DNA from: Candidatus Poseidoniaceae archaeon
GTDB taxonomy: Archaea > Thermoplasmatota > Poseidoniia > Poseidoniales > Poseidoniaceae
NCBI GenBank assembly: GCA_029250385.1
Contig: JAQXFJ010000253.1
Location: 1-5,726, forward strand
Reading direction: 5' to 3'
Length of the DNA: 5,726 bases
Shown: positions 1 to 5,049 of the stretch, piece after piece
Layout: the number at the start of each line of letters is the position of its first letter
Position numbering within the stretch: the stretch's first letter is position 1
Translations under genes and position numbers: made by a program
The notes under the pieces: model-generated
Seen by the model: only the letters and a program-made list of their open reading frames with translations
Told to the model about the DNA's origin: nothing
Databases searched by the model: none

Positions 1-1286
1 TTGGAAGACATGAAAGACAATTAGAAGTTGAGAGGGCATTAATTTGGGCTCATATGCAACTAGGTAGAGTCTCTAAAGAAGACTATGAGGCTGTTGCGGC
101 TATCTCAAATTCAACTTCAGTTACCAAAGAACGCGTCTCGGAAATCGAAGCAGAAACTCGGCACGACATTATGGCATTGACTAAAGCGATGGCTGAAGCA
201 GCGGGTGATGCTGGTTGGTGTATTCATTTAGGAGCCACCTCCAATGACATTGTAGATACCGCTGTAGGTCTTCAACTGAGAGACAGCATGGTTATGTTAC
301 GAACAAGAATTTGTGGTCTAATCAGTATTTGTGCTGAAGTCGCAGAACGAGAAAGAGACACCGTAATGCTGGGTAGAACCCATGGTCAAGCGGCTGTTCC
401 CATTACCTTTGGACTAAAAGCTGCAGTATGGCTGGATGAATTAAGAAGACAATTGATTAGACTTGATGAAAGAAGCCCAAGAATTGCTGTTGGTAAATTC
501 CTAGGAGCAGTTGGAACCGGTGCAGCACAAGGTGTGCACGCTAGAAAGTTACAAGAATTGATTTTGACCCATTTAGGACTTGGCGTACCGCTTGCTACCA
601 CTCAAGTCGTTGGTCGAGACAGATATGTGGAATATATCTCATGGTTAGCCAATGTGGCCACTACATGTGAAAAGATATTACAAGAAGTACGTAACTTACA
701 GCGCTCTGAAATTGCAGAGGCTGGTGAGGGATTTGATGTTGAGAAACAGGTTGGTTCATCAACCATGGCTCACAAGAAAAATCCCATAAAGTCAGAAAAT
801 GCAAGTGGACTTGCGAGAATAGTTCGTTCAATGATTATACCAACTTACGAAAATGCCCTTCTATGGCACGAAAGGGATTTGGCTAATTCATCTAGTGAAA
901 GATTTACCCTATCCCATGCTTCTGCTTTATGTGATGACGTCATGGCCAAAACTACTGATGTTTTGAAGAATATGTGGGTTGATGCTGACCGTTGTATGGA
1001 GAACATCAAATCACAGCGTGGACTTGTTATGGCAGAAAAGGTAATGATTGAGCTAGTTGAACATGGAATTCCAAGAGATGAAGCTCATGAAATACTTAGA
1101 TCTGCGTCATTTGAAGCTGTCGATAAAAAAATCGAACTAATTGATATTTGCAGTAGAACACCCGAAATTGTCGCGGCGTTCTCCATAGAGGAACTGGAAG
1201 CTATGTTTGATCCGATGAATCATATCGGTGTATCAGGCGAAATTGTTGATGAATGTGTACAATTAGCTAGAGATGCCATCAAGTGA
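1..1286 (+). CDS. purB: Adenylosuccinate lyase (5'-partial)
   Basis: Fumarase/aspartase-superfamily lyase of purine synthesis. It splits SAICAR to AICAR and adenylosuccinate to AMP, releasing fumarate, in the cytoplasm as a homotetramer. The frame is open to the left edge, with the first full codon at base 3. The residues before the Met at base 54 (ending RQLEVERALIWAH) match the conserved PurB N-terminal helix, so that Met is internal and about 15-30 residues are missing. Counting from that Met, visible motifs are TRHDIMA (35-41), the HLGATSNDIVDTA region (58-70), GRTHGQ with the conserved histidine H110, and the flexible signature loop GSSTMAHKKNP (234-244), whose serines S235/S236 supply the family's catalytic Ser. 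The C-terminal part (RGLVMAEKV onward, about 322-410) fits the ADSL C-terminal domain. Argininosuccinate lyase is less likely given the TRHD and ATSND motifs. The 3' end overlaps the convergent dph6 by 24 bp. Confidence 0.93.
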   Translation, partial: GRHERQLEVERALIWAHMQLGRVSKEDYEAVAAISNSTSVTKERVSEIEAETRHDIMALTKAMAEAAGDAGWCIHLGATSNDIVDTAVGLQLRDSMVMLRTRICGLISICAEVAERERDTVMLGRTHGQAAVPITFGLKAAVWLDELRRQLIRLDERSPRIAVGKFLGAVGTGAAQGVHARKLQELILTHLGLGVPLATTQVVGRDRYVEYISWLANVATTCEKILQEVRNLQRSEIAEAGEGFDVEKQVGSSTMAHKKNPIKSENASGLARIVRSMIIPTYENALLWHERDLANSSSERFTLSHASALCDDVMAKTTDVLKNMWVDADRCMENIKSQRGLVMAEKVMIELVEHGIPRDEAHEILRSASFEAVDKKIELIDICSRTPEIVAAFSIEELEAMFDPMNHIGVSGEIVDECVQLARDAIK

Positions 1287-1943
1287 GTTTGAAATTTTAT
1301 TAATCTGAAAATGTCCTCGGCGACCCTGCCATCGCTTTTCACCCTCGAGTTGTATAGACCCGGTAAAGTGAGGACCGTGTACCACTAGAGTCTCATATTC
1401 ACCACCTTCGCCATCAACATTGAAACGAAACTTATCAGATAAATCGATTAATTTAGCCAAAGATTGTTTGGTTAATGTTTCACCCAACCATGATTCATCT
1501 AGTCCATCACATGCAACACTTGTAATGACAACCCCAAAACCATGTTCAATCAATCCGGTAATATGACCCAATGATGACTGATGCCAAAGGGGTGTGTAAC
1601 TGATTATCTCCAATCGTTCACACATCCGTTCAATTCTACTTTTTTGATAATCTGAACGTAGAGCCCCACATACTAGAGCATCAATTGACAAATTGCTTAG
1701 GGACTGCTCCAATTCCTCGACTTCTAAATCTTCTATTCCTTGAGTTTTAATCGGAAGCCATGTTGTGGCAGATAATTTTGCTTGATGCCCGACTATTTCT
1801 GTCCCCGGGATTTGAAACATCATTGAGTCATCTCCTTCTACAATCATTGTTACTAGGTGAGTAACCTCCCATCCTCGGCAGATCGACCACCACCATGCAG
1901 CGGAAGAATCCTTACCACCTGATGAAAGAATTGCTACTCGCAT
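1263..1943 (-). CDS. dph6: Diphthine--ammonia ligase (Dph6 family)
   Basis: ATP-dependent amidase for the last step of diphthamide synthesis, converting diphthine on the target histidine of translation elongation factor aEF2 to diphthamide. The protein is 226 aa, normal for the stand-alone archaeal form. It opens with a PP-loop ATP-pyrophosphatase motif, SSGGKDSS (7-14). The middle carries GALRSDYQKSRIERMCERL (93-111) followed by TPLW (117-120). Two Dph6 hallmarks follow: GLDESWLG (147-154) and GEGGEYETLV (178-187). No fused RidA-like domain is present, unlike many eukaryotic Dph6 proteins. The ATG at 1941-1943 starts exactly at the usual MRVAILSSGGKDS N-terminus. Only a weak GGAACGGA purine stretch precedes it, so initiation may be leaderless or from a short leader. 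The gene is divergent from psmA and its stop lies inside the end of purB. The alternative is another PP-loop amidoligase, which the two C-terminal motifs make unlikely. Confidence 0.92.
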   Translation of the reverse strand: MRVAILSSGGKDSSAAWWWSICRGWEVTHLVTMIVEGDDSMMFQIPGTEIVGHQAKLSATTWLPIKTQGIEDLEVEELEQSLSNLSIDALVCGALRSDYQKSRIERMCERLEIISYTPLWHQSSLGHITGLIEHGFGVVITSVACDGLDESWLGETLTKQSLAKLIDLSDKFRFNVDGEGGEYETLVVHGPHFTGSIQLEGEKRWQGRRGHFQINKISNSLDGISS

Positions 1944-1999
1944 ATTCCGTTCCAGAATCTAACTACTCATGAAATTGATTATCTATTCGTAGGAGTTAT

Positions 2000-2050
2000 A
2001 TGGGTCGCAGAAAATGGCCTAATACTTCGACTAGACGCAGGGCTATGTGA
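2000..2050 (+). other. Candidate 16-codon leader ORF upstream of psmA
   Basis: An ATG at 2000 opens a 16-residue frame, MGRRKWPNTSTRRRAM, ending at TGA 2048-2050, 47 nt before psmA. AGGAG at 1991-1995 lies 4 nt upstream of the ATG and matches the anti-SD of 16S rRNA, which is what makes this short frame noteworthy. The peptide is strongly basic (five Arg and one Lys) and resembles no family I recognise. It could be a leader peptide or upstream ORF tuning the superoperon, or chance. If the TTATAT overlapping its start is the real TATA box, this ORF would not be transcribed at all. Confidence 0.2.
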
Positions 2051-2053
2051 CCC
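2002..2053 (+). promoter_or_regulatory. Possible leader RNA hairpin
   Basis: GGGTC at 2002-2006 is perfectly complementary to GACCC at 2049-2053. Inside it, ATGGCCT (2014-2020) can pair with AGGGCTAT (2039-2046) with one bulged G and one G-U pair, leaving an 18-nt loop. The two stems are separated by an asymmetric internal loop. The structure spans almost exactly the short leader ORF, so translation of that ORF would melt it. It was folded by eye only, so significance is unproven. Confidence 0.2.
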
Positions 2054-2087
2054 TCATGCTCATAAAGTGTCGACTCGAGGAATAGAT

Positions 2088-2093
2088 AGGTGA
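2088..2093 (+). promoter_or_regulatory. Shine-Dalgarno site of psmA
   Basis: AGGTGA sits 4 nt before the ATG at 2098 and matches the 3' end of archaeal 16S rRNA over all six bases (part of GGAGGTGAT). It supports the chosen psmA start and shows that psmA is translated from a leadered message. Confidence 0.75.
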
Positions 2094-2097
2094 GAAG

Positions 2098-2820
2098 ATG
2101 CAACCAAGTGGAAGAGGATATGATCATGGAATCACAACATTCAGCCCAGACGGAAGATTATTCCAAGTTGAATACGCAAGAGAATCAGTAAAACGTGGTA
2201 CAACTACGGCAGGACTCAAGTTCAAAGATGGTGTGGTTCTAGTTTGTGACAAGAGGATAATTAGCAGATTAATCATACCAGAATCTATCGAAAAAATGTT
2301 CAAAATTGACAACCATGTTGGAGTGGCCACATCTGGTCTAATGGCTGATGCAAGACAACTTGTCGCTCGCTCAAGAGTTGAGGCTCAAGTCAACCGAATT
2401 ACCTACGGCGCCACAGTTCCTGTTGACGTCCTGGTAAAGAAAATCTGTGATTTCAAGCAATCGTTTACCCAATATGGGGGTTCAAGACCATTTGGTACAG
2501 CACTACTAATCGGTGGAGTTGATGATAACGGAATTCACTTGTTCGAAACAGACCCGAGTGGTGCATACCAATCATATCACGCCGGCGCAATCGGTAGCGG
2601 AAGAAGTACAGTTATCGAATACTTCGAAAAGAACTGGAAGCCTACTTTAACTCTAAATGCTGCTATGAAGCTAGGCCTGGAAGCATTGAGAAATGCCAAT
2701 GATGCAGAACTTAATCGTGATGCGGTAGAAGTAGCAGTGATTGATTCATCTGGCTACAGATTCCTTGATAGAGATGATGTCAACAAGCAAATTGACCGCC
2801 TAAAACCACTTGAAGAGTGA
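2098..2820 (+). CDS. psmA: 20S proteasome subunit alpha
   Basis: Structural, non-proteolytic subunit forming the two outer heptameric rings of the cytoplasmic 20S proteasome. These rings gate substrate entry and dock the PAN/Cdc48-type ATPases. The 240-aa length is typical. The N-terminus carries the alpha-type signature from YDHGITTFSPDGRLFQVEYA (8-27). Residues Y8, D9, P17 and Y26, the cluster that holds the gate open in the Thermoplasma enzyme, are all present at the same numbers. K66 in ESIEK matches the lysine that binds the HbYX tail of the activating ATPase. TSGLMADAR, YTQYGG-like FTQYGGSRPFG and GSGRS also fit the family. There is no processed N-terminal catalytic Thr, so it is not a beta subunit. 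The start is fixed by AGGTGA and by alignment of the N-terminus. It is the first large gene of the superoperon, 49 nt before SBDS. Confidence 0.97.
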   Translation: MQPSGRGYDHGITTFSPDGRLFQVEYARESVKRGTTTAGLKFKDGVVLVCDKRIISRLIIPESIEKMFKIDNHVGVATSGLMADARQLVARSRVEAQVNRITYGATVPVDVLVKKICDFKQSFTQYGGSRPFGTALLIGGVDDNGIHLFETDPSGAYQSYHAGAIGSGRSTVIEYFEKNWKPTLTLNAAMKLGLEALRNANDAELNRDAVEVAVIDSSGYRFLDRDDVNKQIDRLKPLEE

Positions 2821-2830
2821 CCGTCAAGAT

Positions 2831-2844
2831 GAAGGGGCACCTTC
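2831..2844 (+). promoter_or_regulatory. Small hairpin in the psmA-SBDS spacer
   Basis: GAAGG (2831-2835) and CCTTC (2840-2844) form a perfect 5-bp stem with the loop GGCA, starting 10 nt after the psmA stop. No T-run follows, so it is not an obvious terminator. It may stabilise or process the message between psmA and SBDS, or be chance. Confidence 0.2.
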
Positions 2845-2858
2845 CACATGGATAACAT

Positions 2859-2865
2859 GAGGGAG
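2859..2865 (+). promoter_or_regulatory. Shine-Dalgarno site fixing the GTG start of SBDS
   Basis: GAGGGAG lies just upstream of GTG 2870. Its GAGG part is 7 nt from the start codon and its GGAG part 4 nt. The nearby ATGs at 2848 and 2857 are in a different frame. This site and the conserved VSLDNSVLARMEKGG N-terminus together decide the GTG start. Confidence 0.65.
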
Positions 2866-2869
2866 ACGT

Positions 2870-3556
2870 GTGGTCAGCTTAGATAACTCTGTGCTAGCGA
2901 GGATGGAAAAAGGTGGCAAACGCTATGAGTTGCTGGTTGACCCTGAAATGGTTGACGATTTCAAAAATGATCCCGGCTCAATAAATATCGATGACTTTCT
3001 GGCCATGGATGAAGTATTCCACGACGCAAGAGGTGGAGAAAGGCCAACTGAGGAAGCAATCGAAAATACCTTTGGCACCCAAGATATTTTGGAAATTGCT
3101 AAGACAATTCTAAGTAAAGGCAGTATCCAATTAACCACTAATCAGCGCAAAGCAATTGTAGAGAAAATGCGCCAGAAAATTATCCATTACATACACAGCC
3201 AGGCCGTTGACCCAAAAACAAAAAGTCCCCATCCTGTCACTAGAATTGAACTAGCACTAGAAGAATCCCGCTATTCAGTAGACCCGTTTAAGAAGTTGGA
3301 ACTACAGATTAAAGATGCCGTTGATAAATTAAAGGTGCTAATCCCCTTATCTTTTGAGACAATGAGGCTGGCTTTCAAAGTGCCCGGTTCTGCATATGGT
3401 GGTGCAATGAGAGTTCTGCGTAGTTATCACGTCAAAGATGGTTGGCTAGAAGATGGAACATGGGCTTGTGTAATCGAAATACCTGCTGGAATGAAAGGTG
3501 AAATTATCGGCCAAATAATGAAACTCTCTTCACAGACTGAAGTCAAAGAAATATGA
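2870..3556 (+). CDS. sbds: Ribosome maturation protein SBDS
   Basis: Archaeal orthologue of the Shwachman-Bodian-Diamond syndrome protein. In eukaryotes SBDS works with the EF2-like GTPase EFL1 to release eIF6 from the new 60S subunit; in archaea it is thought to act with aEF2 on aIF6. The 228-aa length is usual for archaea. The N-terminal FYSH domain (about 1-84) begins with VSLDNSVLARMEKGGKRYE and LLVDP. The helical domain II (about 85-160) has the hallmarks GSIQLTTNQR (84-93) and DPKTKSPHPVTRIELALEE (114-132). The C-terminal ferredoxin-like domain III (about 160-228) contains LSFETMRLAFKVP and the GTWACVIEIPAG stretch. The start codon is GTG, chosen because it coincides with the conserved N-terminus and has a GAGGGAG SD site. 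SBDS between psmA and rrp4 is the standard superoperon order. A 69-nt spacer to rrp4 follows, with no clear terminator. Confidence 0.96.
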   Translation: MVSLDNSVLARMEKGGKRYELLVDPEMVDDFKNDPGSINIDDFLAMDEVFHDARGGERPTEEAIENTFGTQDILEIAKTILSKGSIQLTTNQRKAIVEKMRQKIIHYIHSQAVDPKTKSPHPVTRIELALEESRYSVDPFKKLELQIKDAVDKLKVLIPLSFETMRLAFKVPGSAYGGAMRVLRSYHVKDGWLEDGTWACVIEIPAGMKGEIIGQIMKLSSQTEVKEI

Positions 3557-3613
3557 TTGCAATTACCGTTCGTTAAGGGTTGAGTTTATCATGGGTTGGC
3601 CAGTCGCCGGTTC

Positions 3614-3619
3614 GGAGAG
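3614..3619 (+). promoter_or_regulatory. Shine-Dalgarno site fixing the rrp4 start
   Basis: GGAGAG lies upstream of ATG 3626, with its GGAG core 8 nt from the start codon. The in-frame TTG at 3596, which would add 10 residues, has no comparable site. The ATG at 3591 is in another frame that ends at 3662. A TTTATC at 3585-3590 could be a weak TATA element for an internal promoter about 25 nt downstream, but this is speculative. Confidence 0.6.
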
Positions 3620-3625
3620 AAAGAA

Positions 3626-4321
3626 ATGTCCCAAGGTCTTAGCGGCGCCGAGCAGCGCCTAGTGACCCCGGGAATGACCATTGGGTCATTGACCGGGATG
3701 CGTGTCGGAAGTGGCGCAATCGTCCACAACGACGAAATCATAGCAACTAAACTCGGTTGGGTCCGAGAAAATAACGGAACCATATCGGTTGACCCAATCA
3801 ATAGTCCATACATACCACGTTCAGGAGATCTGGTAATCGGCAACGTTGCAGAGGTTAGAAATAATCTATGGTTTATGGACATTAACGGTTCATTCCAAGG
3901 CTTACTACCTATGTCACTAGCACCATGGAAAGTAGAATATGGACAAGCAAGACAACACATGAATGTTGGAGACAGCTCTCTTGCTAGAGTTCAGGAAGTT
4001 GATGAATGCCATAATGTAGTGTTAACTATGAAAGGCGTTGGACTTAGAAGATTATCACAAGGTGCTGTAATTGATGTACCTGTAAACCACTTGGATCGAA
4101 TCCGAGGTGAAGGAAATGCAAACTTAGACCGTATGAAAGAAACCAGTGATTGTAGAATAATTGTTGGTGAAAACGGCAGAGTTTGGGTAGATGGTCATGA
4201 AAATGGCATCGACTGGGTAAGAGAAGCACTAGATATTGCAAAACAACATGGACATAAATCTTCATTTGATTCTGTAATGAAAAAACACGAGAAAAAATTC
4301 AATAAAAAAGGTGATGCTTAA
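3626..4321 (+). CDS. rrp4: Exosome complex RNA-binding protein Rrp4
   Basis: Cap subunit of the archaeal exosome. Three copies sit on the Rrp41/Rrp42 ring, bind RNA and feed poly(A)-rich substrates into the pore. From the chosen ATG the protein has 231 aa, normal for the family. Domains in order: an N-terminal beta domain (about 11-62, with RLVTPG and SPYIPRSGD at the boundary); an S1 domain (about 66-140, from GDLVIGNVAEV to VVLTMKGVGLRRLSQG); a KH-like domain (about 148-205, ending in CRIIVGENGRVWVDG); and a Lys-rich tail, KKHEKKFNKKGDA. The KH loop reads GEGN (161-164) where many archaeal homologues have GxxG. A TTG at 3596 could extend the frame by 10 residues, but the ATG has the better SD site. 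About the first 130 nt are clearly more GC-rich than the rest. The stop overlaps the rrp41 ATG by one base. Csl4, the alternative cap, lacks this S1-KH arrangement. Confidence 0.94.
   Translation: MSQGLSGAEQRLVTPGMTIGSLTGMRVGSGAIVHNDEIIATKLGWVRENNGTISVDPINSPYIPRSGDLVIGNVAEVRNNLWFMDINGSFQGLLPMSLAPWKVEYGQARQHMNVGDSSLARVQEVDECHNVVLTMKGVGLRRLSQGAVIDVPVNHLDRIRGEGNANLDRMKETSDCRIIVGENGRVWVDGHENGIDWVREALDIAKQHGHKSSFDSVMKKHEKKFNKKGDA
4310..4315 (+). promoter_or_regulatory. Shine-Dalgarno site of rrp41 inside rrp4
   Basis: GGTGAT ends 5 nt before the rrp41 ATG and matches the anti-SD perfectly. It lies in the last codons of rrp4 (the Gly-Asp of the KKGDA tail). Together with the TAATG overlap it supports coupled translation of rrp4 and rrp41. 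Confidence 0.6.
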
Positions 4322-5049
4322 TGGGCGGACACGGAGATGTACAATTATTACGAGAAGATGGACTAAGATTAGACGGTAGAAAGGTCGATGAGATGCGACC
4401 TGTTTCAATCCAAGCGGGGATTTTACCAGCAGCAGATGGTTCTGCAATGGTAACTCATGGACTAAACGTTGCAGTTGCAGCCGTCTACGGACCAATGGAA
4501 GCCCACCCAAGGAAGATTCAGCGACAAGATAGAGCTGTTATTGATGTTCGATACAACATGGCACCATTCTCAACTAGCGACAGAATTAGGCCTGGATTCA
4601 ATCGAAGGTCTAGGGAAATTTCCAAGGTTACTGCTGAATCACTAGAATCTGTTGTTTTAGTAGAGCGCTATCCACGTGCTAAAATTCGTGTAGAAATTGA
4701 AATTTTGGCGGCTGAAGCTGGAACTAGATGCGCTGGGATTACCGCCGCATCTGTGGCACTTGCTGATGCTGGAATACCAATGCGTGACATGATTGTTGGA
4801 GTAGCCTCTGGTAAGATCGAAGGGACTGTAGTACTAGATTTGGACAAAGCGGAAGACAATTATGGACAAGCAGACCTTCCTGTAGGTATTCTACCAAACA
4901 CAGGAGAAATTGCGTTCTTACAAATGGATGGAGATTTATCACCTGAGGAATATGATTTAGCAATGGAATACAACTTCAAAGCCGCTGGAGAGATTCACGA
5001 GATTATGGTTGCTGCCCTAAAAGCACGTTATGAGGAGAGTGAGAACTAA
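4321..5049 (+). CDS. rrp41: Exosome catalytic subunit Rrp41 (3'-5' exoribonuclease)
   Basis: RNase PH-like catalytic subunit of the archaeal exosome. It pairs with Rrp42 in a trimer-of-dimers ring, degrades RNA 3' to 5' using phosphate, and can add nucleotides in reverse. The 242-aa length is typical. GLRLDGRKVDEMRP (14-27) begins the RNase PH fold. The RNA-contacting arginine pair is R95-R96 (in NRRSRE), and the phosphate-binding loop is GTR (134-136). The two metal/catalytic aspartates are retained as D179 and D185 in EDNYGQAD, with the same six-residue spacing as D182 and D188 of the Sulfolobus enzyme. The subunit should therefore be active, unlike Rrp42. GIPMRDMIVGVASGKIEG (151-168) is another strong family stretch. 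The ATG shares one base with the rrp4 stop, and the TAA stop shares one base with the rrp42 ATG. Bacterial RNase PH is an alternative homologue, but the context settles the call. Confidence 0.97.
   Translation: MGGHGDVQLLREDGLRLDGRKVDEMRPVSIQAGILPAADGSAMVTHGLNVAVAAVYGPMEAHPRKIQRQDRAVIDVRYNMAPFSTSDRIRPGFNRRSREISKVTAESLESVVLVERYPRAKIRVEIEILAAEAGTRCAGITAASVALADAGIPMRDMIVGVASGKIEGTVVLDLDKAEDNYGQADLPVGILPNTGEIAFLQMDGDLSPEEYDLAMEYNFKAAGEIHEIMVAALKARYEESEN

Larger units (their letters stand above)
1944..2097. promoter_or_regulatory. Divergent promoter region, dph6 / psmA superoperon
   Basis: This 154-bp spacer separates the dph6 start (minus strand) from the psmA start (plus strand), so it should contain both promoters. 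No textbook archaeal BRE-TATA pair is visible. The best plus-strand candidate is TTATAT at 1996-2001, which would place transcription start near 2022-2027 and give a leader of about 70 nt. The AT-rich stretch around 1972-1984 is another option for either direction. The region also holds a short SD-led ORF (2000-2050) and a possible hairpin (2002-2053), both listed separately. That promoters lie here is inferred from gene layout; the exact boxes are uncertain. Confidence 0.5.

Noticed and set aside
54..56. ATG at 54 as the true purB start
   Set aside because: The frame is open to the left edge, and the residues before this Met match the conserved PurB N-terminal helix, so the gene is cut by the window.
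386..601. Short minus-strand frame within purB, and similar ones at 2124-2330, 2923-3138, 4668-4859 and 4739-4963
   Set aside because: All lie inside genes with clear family matches on the plus strand and show no motif of their own.
749..764. Perfect inverted repeat GGTTG / CAACC
   Set aside because: It lies inside purB in the codons of the conserved signature loop. The repeat is short and explained by the protein sequence.
2069..2079. GTCGACTCGAG, adjacent SalI and XhoI palindromes resembling a cloning linker
   Set aside because: Only 11 bp, with no vector-like sequence around it, and the flanking gene layout is continuous. Most likely chance.
2829..2886. Tiny frames at ATG 2829 (8 codons) and ATG 2848 (12 codons) between psmA and SBDS
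   Set aside because: No well-placed SD site, very short, and the second overlaps the SBDS start, which is itself well supported.
3589..3960. 123-codon open frame on the minus strand
   Set aside because: Antisense to the well-supported rrp4, with no family resemblance and no SD site seen; a coding shadow.
4044..4510. Two minus-strand frames (4044-4265 and 4262-4510) rich in Leu and His
   Set aside because: Both are antisense to rrp4/rrp41 and their composition is what reverse reading of those codons produces.
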